Source: Corythucha ciliata
Lineage: Eukaryota > Arthropoda > Insecta > Hemiptera > Tingidae
Assembly (NCBI GenBank): GCA_038030265.1
Contig: CM075943.1
Location: 25,172,001-25,236,000 of the forward strand
DNA: 64,000 nt
Direction: 5' to 3'
Position 1 is the first letter of the stretch. Every line of letters starts with the position of its first letter. Below are positions 36,743-48,734 of the stretch, piece by piece. A program made the position numbers and the translations under genes. Under the pieces are notes generated by a model, which was not told the DNA's origin, did not search any database, and saw only the letters and a list, made by a program, of their open reading frames with translations.

Positions 36743-37987
36743 ACATTGTAATCGCGATTAGTTGTTGATCTTGGATTAAGAATTTGGTGAAATCGGGCAT
36801 TAAAGAAAATAAATCGAGGGTCTCACAGCAACTCCCCATATTATCGTCACTTTTGTTGAAAATGAGTTTTTTATGTCGTCGTTGGAAAGCTCTCTTCAGT
36901 GCGGATCCATCGAACCGTACGGCTAAGGCGCAGTTCCATTATGAAGCGAGCAATTCACGAACCAGTTAACAGCCCCTATCGTCAGGGTGAACGGCAACAA
37001 GCCGTCCTGTCAGCGGTATGGCATCGCTTTACGCGTCAGAGGCGGCGTTCTTGATGCATGAGCTCCAAATTTCAGCGTAAAGTACGACTTTATTAAACTG
37101 TTTTCATAAGTCACCAGATGAAAGAAAAAATCACTTTCGTCTAATGTTTTGCCTCTCCTGGAAAGTGAGCAAAATGACATGGGGTGTTGCTGTGAGACCC
37201 TCGAAATGACACATGTTTGGTTGCTGTTGTCTTACGAACTTGATCTGTCTTACTAGTAGTAGCTTTTACACCCCCTTCTCACCGACGACGAGCACACTCG
37301 ACTTTGTTTCTTGTTTGTGTACCTACCCCCCCTCCTTTATTTCAAAGGTATGGAAAGCTTTCCAAATTGTTTTCTTTTTCCACAACAACTTCCTCCGCCA
37401 CGCACTTGACCAACTATCATCAATTCATCACACTCAAACCGAACCAGAGATTGATGGTATGTTTTTTTAGTGTGTCTCCTATACAACCCTAAACAACAAG
37501 CAATATTCTTCTAAAAAATATCGTGATGAATGGTGGGGGGCAAAGCAAACAGTTTTGTTTCGGTTTATAAAAAGAAATCGCAACACCCGTACATGATAAT
37601 ATATTTAAGTGTCAGTGTCAGTGGAAGGGTTGTAATGGTGAGGGGGAGGGGCAGAGTTTGAAGATTTAACGGAACAAAAAAGTTCATAATTTGGAAATGA
37701 TTGAGAAGGACGAAGAAAAAAAAAAGTTTTGACGAGAGTTTTTATTCATTCGAACGAAACGACTTTTTGATGGTTTCAGTCCATGGCGGACTGAAAATTA
37801 GATGACGATAGAATGGCTGATTGAAGGGGGGGGGGATTAAAAAGGGATGGTGGGTGATGAAGCCGTTGATTGGATGATGAAAGGAGTGCAGAAAATAGGG
37901 GACTTTGGAGAATTTCTGTAGTTGGTGGAGGGGGGTACAACGTACAAGAAAACTCGTACGGGGGGCGGCAATAGACTGTACATTGCC

Positions 37988-38155
37988 GTTGATACCGTTG
38001 TATAGACCCCGTCAAACAAACCCCGTTGAACAGACGCACCGTCGAACAGACATCGTTGAACACACCCTGTTGTACAGGCTTCTGAACCAGGCTTCTGGTC
38101 TGTTCTGTTGTACAGACCATTGATCCGACCATTGAACTGGCCGTTGAACAGACCC
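37988..38155. repeat. Minisatellite, 14-17 bp units
   Basis: Units around CCGTTGAACAGAC repeat with substitutions (GTATAGACC, GAACAGACG, GTACAGGC). On the minus strand it reads as recurring LFDG/LFNG-like codons, which is a by-product of the repeat rather than evidence of a gene. Confidence 0.7.
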
Positions 38156-38389
38156 TGATCAGTGGCGTAGGGAGTGTAGAAGCATGCGGGGTACTTAACC
38201 CTCCCCACCCCTCATCGCAAGGTTACCTAAACTAGAGCGCAATTATTCTATAACCTCAACCTTTCTCTACCTTCGGTTCTCAACATTTTGGAAGCAGAGT
38301 ATACCATACCAATTGGCATGCCGCCCGAATTGTGCTGGGTCTAGCTAAGCATCCGCGTTACCTTTCATCATTACGGGCCCCATAGCGGG

Positions 38390-38640
38390 AAAATTGGGGT
38401 TTGAAGAAGCAAATTCCGTGAAAGTAAATTTCGAAACAGAGAAAATTTGCAAATCCGGGGCTTATTAAAGCCAAAATGACAAACCTAATTTGTTTTTAGA
38501 ATGATCCAAGTCAGTGAATTTGGTTTTTCAACGTGTAAAATCAACGTTTTTCGAACAAGCCAAACCAGAATCCGCGACATTTAGTTACGGGGAGAGTAAA
38601 AATCCTAGTCGAAACTAGGAGCAGAACCACGAAATGTGGG
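38390..38640 (+). repeat. Degenerate ~31-bp array, block 6 (weak)
   Basis: Units with AAGCCAAA, AATTTGGTTTTT and CCGCGACATTTAG-like phrases occur at about 30-40 bp. It is more eroded than the other blocks. Confidence 0.45.
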
Positions 38641-38649
38641 GGTTTAAAT

Positions 38650-41600
38650 GTAAAAACTGTCTAAAACTGGAATTTGAACGAGACGAATGACAAAGGTGTT
38701 CCTTGTGTCCCAGTAGGCCAGTATAGACAAAGGACGATGACTTTTGGAGGGGGCAGTAGTGTTTTTCGGAGGCCTCTACGCTAAGGCCTGGGCACCTCTT
38801 GTTCCTTTATTTATCTTAATGTAACTGTTTTTATCACAACATTCTGTAATAATTGCCGAATGCTGCTCGTTATTAATCCACTGGGTTAACGCGTTCGCGT
38901 TTCATCCTACAAAGCACTCCCCACCTTTCCGTGAAAAGTCAAACATTTCGCCTTAATTCTCCGCACTCCTCTCCAGATCGGTCCAATTCCTGCCTGAAAC
39001 TTACAAATTAACTCCATAAAGTCCCCTTTTTCGGGTGGATAGCTCGAGTCGGTAATAACCTCGTTGCCTTAGGGAGTTGACCGTTTAACCCTGATATTGA
39101 CAAATTTCTCGGAAATTGAGCCTCTCCATTGCTCTCGCTTCGCCCTGTAAATTATAAGCCCGTTGGCCTCTCGTTCAGCTGTGAACACACAATTTTACTT
39201 GACTAACCCTGCAAAGACGTTATTGTTTATTGTTGTTATGGTGGGGGGGGGGATCAGTCGGGTTTAATATGTAGTTTTGAAAGCCCTTGCGAACTACTTC
39301 CCTTTTACCTTTAAATGGACCCGTGGTTGGTTATGCAGATAGTGTGGTGACTATGGACTATACACGTAATGTATTGACAGGTCATCAAAGGACGCGACTG
39401 TGGAGGGACGGTGGGTGGGGGTGATCCTGTTCAATCGAGCATGTTCATCATACGCACAATGTGTCTTTACGCTTCATTAAATACCCCCCCTCCGCTCAAC
39501 AATTGTTCCCCTCTGTGGGTAGAGTAATAAATTTAAATACATACAATGTGATTTATCCCTGTCCAGATACGCGCCTATTCGAAGCATTTTGCACTCACCC
39601 CCCCCCCCACTGCTACCGCCCCTGATAAAATCCCTGATTTGATAAATAACATTTCCATCCAGACCTTCCCCACCCCCTGGGGGTGACAACTCTGCCCCCC
39701 CCCCCATCACCCCATCAACCAACGTAGCATTTTCACATTCATTTTCGTCTTCATTGCCTTCGACTCTCCGAATTATGTTAATTAAAACCACGCAGATAGC
39801 GTGAGATGTACGAGCGTTAATAACTCATACTCCCACAGCGTTGAAACCCTCAGCCTCCTGCTATATACCCAGACCTATTCGACTCTCAAATTCCCCTCTA
39901 AATGTGGTTGGGCTCCGATCAATGCTTCCCCCCCCCCCCCCCGAGAGAAGTCCCAATGAAAACAAACTTTCAATTGGATGGAGGAGCCCCCCTGTAACAC
40001 AAAATAACAAAAGACAAACACCCGTTGTTCGTCGATTTTTTTGCGGGTATTCCTTGTGTTGAAAGAGGTAAAATTTGGTTATCACCCGCCACTCCCGTCC
40101 ATGATTCCGTCCTTTTTCCTCTTCGCTTTTCAAACAATTTCTGGGCCTGTAAAAGCAACGCGAAGTGGGTTTGAAGTAACAAGAGAGAGGTATTGGTGGC
40201 TACAGTGAAGAAGAGCCCCCCTCCTCATCATGATCCTAACAGCACTAGTTAAATGAATCAAAGGAGAATCTCTCTCTTTCTGGTCGAATGAGTTGACGGC
40301 GGTGGGGTGGATGGGGAGATTTGGATGAAGTGGAGAGCTCTTATTGTTCCGGCTTTTCGTTTCTGATGGTATCCTTAAAATGGAGAGGGTTTTGTGCCGA
40401 GAATTGTTTTGGATTGGGGGTGGATGCGAGTATAGTGGTTTGAAGGGGCTCCGACATAAGGTTGGTTCTTAGTAAAAGGGAAAGTGGTTAAAGGGATAGA
40501 ATGATTGCAGGATGGTTGTGAAGGGGTGGGGGTAAAAACAAAGAGCCCTCGTTCTTTACTCAACTTCTCTATCAACAAAATGCTTGTCAGATTTTCTTAT
40601 ACAACGGGAATATTACCCTTCTACAAACGATACCCCTCACCGGGGCTCACCGTCGAACAATTCAAACTTTACAATAATTGGCTCACCCCCTCCTTTCTCC
40701 GACTCCCTTACTACACTCCAGAACTACTTGAAAACCTAAATATCGCAAAAAATACCGTACAGTTTTGTAAAGATTCGGATCCCACACCCTCCCACCCACG
40801 CAATTCCATTTTTTCCATTATACGCTCTGAAGGGACTCATATTTTCACAGATTGCGTTCATTCCTCAACCACCCCCTCTCCCCCACCCATCACCAACGCA
40901 CCATCTCATCACTTTTCCGGGGACATACTCATTTCTTCGTATACAACGTGTGAAAGCTTTACCCACCCCCGTCCACCATTCCTATGAACAGTGTCTTTCT
41001 TTTTTAACCTTTTTCCCCACTGTTCCAAAGGTGTATTTTACCGTGAAAGAAAATGGTACGAAATATACGTGGCAGATATACGTTTTAACCCCTCGCAATC
41101 ACCCCGTCCACTCTGAAGCCAAAAGTTGAAAGCTATTTGTGTGATTGAAATCTCGTGAAGCTTTTATGTAGGAGAGGGTGGGGATGGAGGTAAACTTTTA
41201 CCTGAAACTGACGTCAAATGAGTGTGAGGTCAGACGGTTGAAGATAGTAGAATGGGAGGGGGGCACTTCTAATTGATTAACTCTTCTGTCGTTGATCTCG
41301 GATTCCAACTGCGGGAATTCCAACTGATTTAAAGAAAACGGTGAAAACCTCTTCTTTTTGCTCCGATAAACCACCCTTTGTATGACAATTTATTTATTAT
41401 TTTTATTCAGAACGCAAAGATCAACCGCTTGAATAAGAAAAGGCTCAAACGAGAGGAGGAAGTCATGTCTTTTGAGCGTAAGGATTTAAGAGTCACCCGA
41501 ATAAGGAGATCGCGACCCTTTACGGTCAAGTGTCTCGTATAAAGCTCTCACTGAATGTGCTCTGATGTTAACTTTGATACGGGAACGGGAAGGGTCGATT

Positions 41601-42080
41601 TTTTTTTGTTACGTGCTCACATTTTCTCCACATACCAATACACAATTTTCTTTTGAAAAAAAAGAAAAAAGTGTGTAGCTACGGAATGGCTTTCAGAAAT
41701 AGGTGAAGTGGGAGGGAGAGGAGGAGGTGGAGGAATAAAATCGGCCAGAAAGCAGGAAATACGTGCCTAAGTGTTAACCGGTTGGATTATTCCTGGTAGG
41801 AGGGAGGGTGGAGAGTTCTTTCCATGTCGCTCCACCCCTCCCCACGCCACGACCAGTGGTATTGATTTGTTCCCCCTGGGACCCATGTTCATGCAGTTCA
41901 CAGAACATGTAAAAGAAAAAGAGAAAAGGAAAAAAAAAACTGAAAAACGTGTGGCCCTGTGTTGAGCACCTCACCGCCTTGCAGTCTGCACTTTCTCTCA
42001 GATTCATTTGGTTTTTCGGGGAAAACAAGTTTCCAATCAGATAGTTGACACTGTCTGAACAACGGCAGAACAGATCGGGG
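38650..42080. other. No gene recognised, about 3.4 kb
   Basis: Includes C and G homopolymers (C15 at 39928-39942) and a 160-codon open frame at 40505-40987 that I could not relate to any family. Its Pro/Ser/His-rich second half suggests a chance frame in pyrimidine-rich DNA. Confidence 0.4.
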
Positions 42081-42289
42081 AGAAGGACGAAATTGCCGGC
42101 TTCAAAGGAAAAATTGGCATTTCTGTGGCTGTAGGTACGCCGCGCGCGCCGGTGGCGGGGGTCTTAATCTGTGAGTCGGAGTAAAATTGTTGACTTTCTC
42201 GCACCCAAAAGGTTTTTAATTAGTGAAAAAACTCGATCCACGTAGCTCACGGCCACCCCTCAGCCGGCTGTATGGCCTACAGAGATTTC

Positions 42290-43050
42290 AAGGAGGATAC
42301 AAAACGAAAATTTTCATCAATTGAGCAATGAAGATTGCTTTCATGAAAATTGGTCTTCTGAGTGAGAAAATTTGGGATTTGGAAGAGCCACCCCCGCAAA
42401 ATTTGGTTTTTTGACATTCAACCTTTCGGAATGTCCTTTTTTTAAACGTGCTATCCCCGCCAAATTCCATTTTTGGAAGATCCACCCCCGCGAAACAATT
42501 GGAAGTAGTATAGTTCGCCAAATTGGGGTACGAAAGAACTCAAAATCAGTGAAATTTGGGTGTTTCACGAGTTTACCCAACGACGATTTGTTTTTCTACG
42601 AGCCAAAACCGCGAAATTTAGCATCTTGAATTAGGCAAGCCCAGAAGAAGCGTACCGAAATTCGCCAAAGTGGGGCCTAAAAAAACTCAAAACCCTCGAA
42701 ATTTGGATTTTTGAATGAGTCAAGCCCGGGAAATTTGTTTGGAAGGCCAGACTCCAGAGAAGGAGGCACCATGAGGTGATCACCATCAGGGAGGCTGCCA
42801 TCAAACTGCCTCCCCCTTCTCCCCTAGTTGATTTTTGTCGAGCAAAATCCTCCAAATTTGGTTTTGAGAGAGCCAACCCCACATTTTGTTCCTGAACGAG
42901 CCTACCCTACGAGATTTGACTTTTGGATGAGACAGACTCACGAAATTTGAGTTTTTAAAAAAGCAAGCCCCACGCTATTGGGGGTATTGAGAGAGCAAAC
43001 CCAGTGATATACGAGTATGGTTTAGGACGATCAAATTACGCGATTTTGAG
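42290..43050 (+). repeat. Degenerate ~31-bp array, block 7 (plus orientation)
   Basis: Repeating CCACCCCCGCAAAATTTGG, CGAGCCAAAACCGCGAAATT and AGTCAAGCCCGGGAAATTTG phrases at about 30-45 bp. An unrelated insert of about 85 bp sits at 42745-42830. The array runs into the TIR element starting at about 43066. Confidence 0.65.
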
Positions 43051-43065
43051 GTTCTTTATACATAT

Positions 43066-45100
43066 AGGGTGTTTGGGGAGGAATGATCCGGATTGAAATA
43101 TGTTGTGGTACTCGGCAGGGAGGATCAAAAAAGCCATATAAACACAGGGCCGCAAATGCTTTGTTTCGGAGATACAGCCAAATTAGTGAATTTTTAGCCA
43201 CTCTCCCTTTTTCCACCAATAAGTCGTCGAGACAAACCCATCATCTAACATAGAACAAAATGAGTGACATTTCTGAAAAGAGCACAACATTTTCTTCAAA
43301 AATACCTAGTTTTTTCAAGCTAATAACGGGTTTAAGTATCCTCATTTGTTTATCGAAAGAGGTGAAAATGTTGTTACTGAAATTTTCCGTCTTTTTGGGC
43401 GCGAATTTCATCATACTTAATCACGCCAAACCATTTGGCGGAACTCGGGGAAAACATGTCCATTTTGTAAGCTTTCAAAGAAGATTGGCAATCGGTGCTG
43501 TTCTGACCGAGATATCGCGGTGAGCATTCGAAAAAGCAAGGCAAGTGCTCAAAAACAGGCATGTTGTACCAACAAGAAAAAATTCACGTGAAAGGTTCAT
43601 TGTAATTTATTGTTACACGATTCATTTATCGACCAACATATTTATACCAACTGATCGGAAACTTACTATTCATCACGCTCTCCCCTCCCATTAATCAAGT
43701 TTTTAGCTATCATAATGAACGAGAATCAAATGTTGTTCCAGGAGGGCGGGTCAATTTGTAGGAAATCAAACCACTTAAAATACATTTTCACGATTACATT
43801 TGAGGAAATTATTACTTCTTCCGTCATCATAGGACTTATAACATTCAGCTATAAAGCCTACATATCCCACAAGAAGAATGAATAACGTTTCAATGCCTTC
43901 TAATTTCTACCATTACCCCTTCACTGTTAATGGCAATTAATTAAACCAATAACTTACGCTGGTAAAATGGTGAGGTAAAATTTATTTCTAATGAACCTTT
44001 CACGTGATTTTTTTCTTGTTGGTACAACGTGCCTGTTTTTGAGCACTTGCCTTGCTTTTTCGAATACTCACCGCGATATCTCGGTCAAAACAGCACCGAT
44101 TGCCAATCGTCTTGAGCAGTTTGAAAGCTTACAAAATGGACATGTTTTCCCCGAGTTCCGCCAAATTGTTTGACGTGATTAAGTATGATGAAATTGTCGC
44201 CCAAAAAAAACGGAAAATTTCTGTAACAACATTTTCACCTCTTTCGATAAACAAATGAAGATACTTAAACCCGTTATTAGCTTGAAAAACTAGGTATTTT
44301 TAAAGAAAATTTTGTGCTCTTTTCAGGAATGTCACTCATTTTGTTCTATGTTAGACGATGGGTTTGTCTCAACGACTTATTCGTGGAAAAAAGGGGAGTG
44401 GCTAAAAATTCACTAATTTGGCTATATCTCCGAAACAAAGCATTTGCGGCCCTATGTTTATATGGCTTTTTTGATCCGCCCTGCCGAGTACTACAACAAT
44501 CCGGATTGTTCGGGATTGAGAGACCCCGAAAAATGCTTCATACATGTCAATGTCAATCAAAATTTAATTAATAATTGTTTTTATTTTCAAACTAAATCCC
44601 CTCTCCAACCCCCAAAAAAAAGCAAGATCATATGAAGAAAAATAAAAGGAAAATACTTTGTCGTCTTTTCACAAAGAAACCAAAAACATACCTATACGTC
44701 TTCGTTCTCGATCTGCAGCTCCGATTGCAGCTAGTGGGCTGATCGGATTTTTTCTTTTCAACAACAACGTCCGCATCTTCATCCTCGTTTCTTCAACTTC
44801 GTCTGTCTTCATCTCATCTTGTCTCGTCCTTCAACATCAGCTCTCGCTTCAATCATTGTTCTTCAACTTCGTCTGTCTTCGTCTCATCTTGTCTCGCCTT
44901 CAACATCAGCTCTCCCCTCAATCATAGTTCTTCAACGACGTCAGTTTTCATCGTCTCGTCTACAAGTTTTTAAAACATCCTTCATCTCTTGTCCCACCTT
45001 TTTATTTTGTCATAAAACCAATTATATTTTTTCTCCTCATAGCTTTTTATCTTGGTTTACCTCAAGCGTAACCACGGATCATTCCTCCCCGAACACCCTG
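43066..45100. mobile_element. 2-kb CAGGGTGTT-type TIR element with ~0.5-kb inverted internal arms
   Basis: The left terminus TAGGGTGTTTGGGGAGGAAT, then GATCC, is matched by the inverted right terminus, ATTCCTCCCCGAACACCCTG, ending near 45100 next to TA. Inside, 43085-43640 and 43985-44520 are inverted copies of one sequence, mirrored over several hundred bases (for example GAACCTTTCACGTGA and its complement). They flank a 345-bp centre. The right segment contains a 70-bp tandem duplication. No transposase frame is present, so it is non-autonomous. Confidence 0.7.
44791..44936 (+). repeat. 70-bp tandem duplication
   Basis: CTTCAACTTCGTCTGTCTTC starts at 44791 and again at 44861. The following 50 bp repeat with a few differences, and a third partial start is at 44931. 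Confidence 0.85.
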
Positions 45101-45680
45101 TATATACGATCCAAGTTTGCTTTTTCTACTATACAAGCCCGAGAAATTGCCACCGGCCAATTTCACCGCATTGAAAACGCCCTACTGGCGGCCTTTGGGA
45201 CTATGGGACGACCCTGGAACGCGGTTTTCGAGGTGTTCATGGGGTTGGAAGCCCGGATGGTTTTTCGTGCCCCGCCTCTCACAATCCAGTCACGTTGATG
45301 ACCATCAATTACGTTATGCTTCTGAGGGAGGGGGGAAAAGGTTTTCTCTCGCTTTGCTCTCGATTTGCTTTGTGATTTGTCTAAAGCTATACAAACCAAC
45401 CCTCCCCCACCCATGATGAGGATGTTGTGAATGATGATAATGTGAAAACTATACGTTTTCATAGAAATATGCGTTCTCGATGTGTGCCACTGAAAAGCAA
45501 TGACTGTATTTGTTCGATGTGAACACCCGGGCTGAGACTCCCTGTGTGCATTGTTCACTGTATAACTAACGCGTTTCTATTGTTGTTTGTAAACGCAACG
45601 CGATAAAACAGTCATCCCTATTTCTTTCTTTGATATTTTTCATGTGAAAATAGTTTATATACAAACCAATTTGTTGATTC

Positions 45681-45694
45681 GCTGCTGCTGCTGC

Positions 45695-45746
<52 letters not shown>

Positions 45747-45747
45747 G
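45681..45747. repeat. GCT/GTT trinucleotide microsatellite
   Basis: (GCT)5 followed by about seventeen GTT units. It gives Thr-, Asn- and Ser-rich chance frames on the minus strand. Confidence 0.95.
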
Positions 45748-46110
45748 GAGGCCTCGCCTCTCCAAGCTTTAATTGCATAAACGCTCTGGGTTGTCAAATA
45801 ACGTAAGAAAAGTAGAGTCGCCTTCAACCCCTCCGAATTCGATTAAAGAGGGTTGAATTTACCCTCGTTAAAAATAAGAACTGAAAGGACACTTTCCCGT
45901 TACTTCGACAACGCCACCGTGTTCCGATAATTGGAGAGGATATAAAATTATCATTTTTTTCGAGCCAACCCCTTCCCCCACCCCGCAATCAATCTCTCAT
46001 TTGTTGCCGAGAATACCTGTCGCTCTATTGCGTGAAAGAAGGGAAGAAAGACGTGATTTTCCTCAAGTTTTTCACACGTGGAACACTCTGCCCCACCCCG
46101 CGCCACTCAC

Positions 46111-46244
46111 CTGGGGCCTTATTCTGAACGGTCGAGAAAAAATGCCGCAAGCGGGATCCAAGGACGCCGAATAAGAAATAACATTATCCCTCCATAGCAA
46201 CCGATTTTTGCGGCATTTTCACACGGCTCCGGAATACGGCCCCA
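46111..46244. mobile_element. 134-bp MITE, copy 2
   Basis: Ends CTGGGGCCTTATTC and GAATACGGCCCCAG form near-perfect inverted repeats. The interior matches copy 1 at 7872-8005, including ACGGTCG, GACGCCGAATAAG and the GCGGCATTTTC subterminal region, which is also inverted relative to GAAAAAATGCCGC at the left. Better preserved than copy 1. Confidence 0.85.
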
Positions 46245-46994
46245 GGTTTAAGGTGTCGTGGAGTGGAATATCTTATCGACTGCGGTGGGACAAAGTTCCT
46301 TCAAATGTTTGCAAAAACTGTGAGTAAAATAAGAGAAGAGGCGCGTTCCATTACGCCATGGCTATGGTGTTGGAGGTGATGGAGGGGGGGGGGTTGAGAT
46401 TTCCTTCGAAACTCTTGAGTCTCTTCTTTAATTTTCAACTTCTTCTCGAGGGAATTTCGTCTGACGTTTAAAATGAAATTAAAGTTTGAAAACTTCTTCC
46501 CCCTCTCCCGTCAGCCACCATTGTGTCCCCCGTGAGCTTTCATTTTCGATTTAAAACATTTTGCGGTCGTTTCTTAATGAAGTCCTCAAATTGTTCGTAA
46601 GGGGAAAAGAGAGAGAGGGGAAGAGAAAAAAAGGAGAAATATATGAGGCCTTCCCAAGAGTTGAGATTCCTGCTAAAAGTTTGCCCTTTTTTTCCTTTTA
46701 ACTTTTTCTTCGCGGGCTTAACTCCCTCCTCCTCACCCACGGGCACTCTTCATCGTGAGACTTTTCCCCTGAGGAGATAACCAGCTACTTATAAATGTGT
46801 TTGAAGATTCGGGAGGCAAGTTATCTTTTGAGTTACTTAAGCGGAGGTGGCTATAAATCTTTTTTTTTTCGTACCTACTTTGTTTCAACTTTTATTTTGT
46901 TGTTTTTTTGAATTATAAAATAGCAACCTAAAATTTCTCTATAATTACAACATTTTTTAAAATTATATTGCTAAATTCATTTTCTTCAGTCTTT

Positions 46995-48325
46995 TTATTG
47001 CATTACGCTATTCACATCACCACCGTTCAGCGAGGCTAAAATGTCAGGCAACGGTATGCCTTTCGTTTCAGGGACAAGGGCCCATGTAAACACGAAACCA
47101 ACGTAGCACCAGAGGGCGAAAAACCAAAAATTACCGCACTGACCGGCAACGCTGATGAGCCAGGGGAAAATCTGGACGCTGATAAACGCCAGAGAGGTTC
47201 CCCAGAGGATGAAAATGGACTGGGCGAGGCCGCGTATCTCGGGGTCGAGAATCTCCGAGACGACGACATAGGGGACAGGACCGGCACCGACGGCGTACGT
47301 GACGACGTGAAGGCAGAGACAGGCAACTGGTAGCCAGCCGATGGTTGAAACGCCAGTTCCGTGATCTTTTAAGTAGAAGTAGACGCCTATGACGGTAAGA
47401 CTGAGACCCATACACATGTAGGAGATGAGTAGAAGTATTTTACGACCCGAACGGTCAACAATGACTGAGCTGACGTACGAAGCGGCTAATTGAAACAAGC
47501 CGACCATAATCGCCGACTTTGACGCGCTCATCGAACTGCCGGACTGTTCGAAAATGAGACTGACAAATGACAATAGGGCAAGAATTCCGCAAAATTGTTG
47601 CCAGGAGAACAATCCGAGGCCAATTATCATCGCCTTTCGCCTTCCACGGGTCTTTATCAGAGCTCCGTAGCCCGGATTTTTGTGATTTTCAGATATTTTC
47701 CCAAACAATGCCATTTCTTCCTCCACCCGTTTCACGTCTCCTCCCCTGAACCACAACAAACTTTTTTCTGATTTATCCCGCTTTGATTTTCCGTTTAAAT
47801 ACGTTGGAGTTTCTGGTAACCAATAAAATAATAAAAGGAAAACTACCGGCACAGCCCATAAAACAATTCCGAACATTTTATAGTTAAGCACCGAGCCGAG
47901 CGCGTACGCCGCAACAATTCCAGCGTTCATAAATAGAATAACGTAGGATCCAAGCTGTCCACGGACCGAATCGTGAGCAATTTCACTGATGTACAGAGGG
48001 CAAACGATAAGGGAGCCCGAACCGGCAAACCCGGTCAGAAAACGAGCGACGTACAATTCGACGGGGCTACCGGAGAAGGCAACCATGGCCCAGCCGATTA
48101 TAAATGGCGCTGTGACGGCATAGCCGCCTAATTTACGGCCCCAGGCGTCAGCGACCCGTCCCCAGACGAATGACCCGACGATACCGCCGACGAATGTCAA
48201 TGAGCCGAGCCAAGAGGTTTGCTCGAGTGCGAGTCGACCGACAGGGCTGTCGACGGACGTGAGCAGTGGAAGGGCTGGCGAGAGCCATCCGACGGAGTTG
48301 CCAAAAGAAAAGGCTAGAAGACAAA
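46995..48325 (-). CDS. Sugar/trehalose facilitator (Tret1-like), terminal exon with 442 residues
   Basis: A member of the major facilitator superfamily, sugar-porter family, predicted to move trehalose or hexose across the plasma membrane. Family signatures appear in order: GRVADAWGRK (exon residues 55-64, cytoplasmic loop 2-3), ARFLTG, PLYISEIA, PETPTYL after helix 6, QQFCGI in helix 7, VDRSGRK in loop 8-9, GAGPVPYVVVSEI in helix 10, and PETKGI after helix 12. The exon opens after an acceptor (TTTCTCAAG, then TTTGTC) at 48325 with a split codon. The frame reads CLLAFSFGNSVGW through helix 1, so only a short N-terminal exon is missing, and I could not place it. The stop TAA overlaps an AATAAA hexamer. 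One exon covering nearly the whole protein with no stops argues for a functional gene. Substrate is inferred from family. Confidence 0.93.
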
Positions 48326-48479
48326 CTTGAGAAACAAACCAAAATTAATTAAAATAAGTGCATGAAAAGTACATAAAACTGAATTGCATAGGGGGGATGG
48401 GGATTAAATGACAGACAACGGGCTCCAATGACTTCACAGGCACGAAATTCGGAGATTGTTCGGTTTTTCTGGTTTGAAC

Positions 48480-48685
48480 TCTTGTGCTTCAATATTTCTG
48501 TGGTTTAACATTTTTGTGGCTCAAGATTATTGTGGTTAAACGTTTATGAGGTTAGATATATTGTGGTTAGATGTTTTGTAGCAGGAGATTTCACTGGTTC
48601 ACGATTGGTTTGTGATTCGTGTGGTTCAACATGTTTGTGGTTAGATATTTCTGTGGTTCGAGGCTTTTGTGATTCGAGATTCTCG
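48480..48685. repeat. 16-17-bp minisatellite between the divergent genes
   Basis: Degenerate units of the type GTGGTTTAACATTTTT, GTGGTTAAACGTTTAT and GTGGTTAGATGTTTT follow one another for about 200 bp. It lies upstream of the sugar-porter exon (minus strand) and just upstream of the plus-strand frame, where promoters or first exons would be expected. Confidence 0.75.
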
Positions 48686-48734
48686 GCGACCAAAGAGGGT
48701 GTCACAAATTGATTGGTGAGATGTGGGTGCTAGT

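Noticed and set aside
37776..38208. Minus-strand frames with repeated LFDG/LFNG
   Set aside because: The repetition follows the 14-17-bp DNA minisatellite and shifts phase, so it is not a protein repeat under selection.
40505..40987. 160-codon open frame
   Set aside because: No recognisable motif. The second half is Pro/Ser/His-rich, as expected from the local pyrimidine-rich composition, and there is no supporting splice or polyadenylation signal.
45566..45827. Frames encoding long Thr, Asn or Ser runs
   Set aside because: They are readings of the GCT/GTT microsatellite in different phases, not genes.
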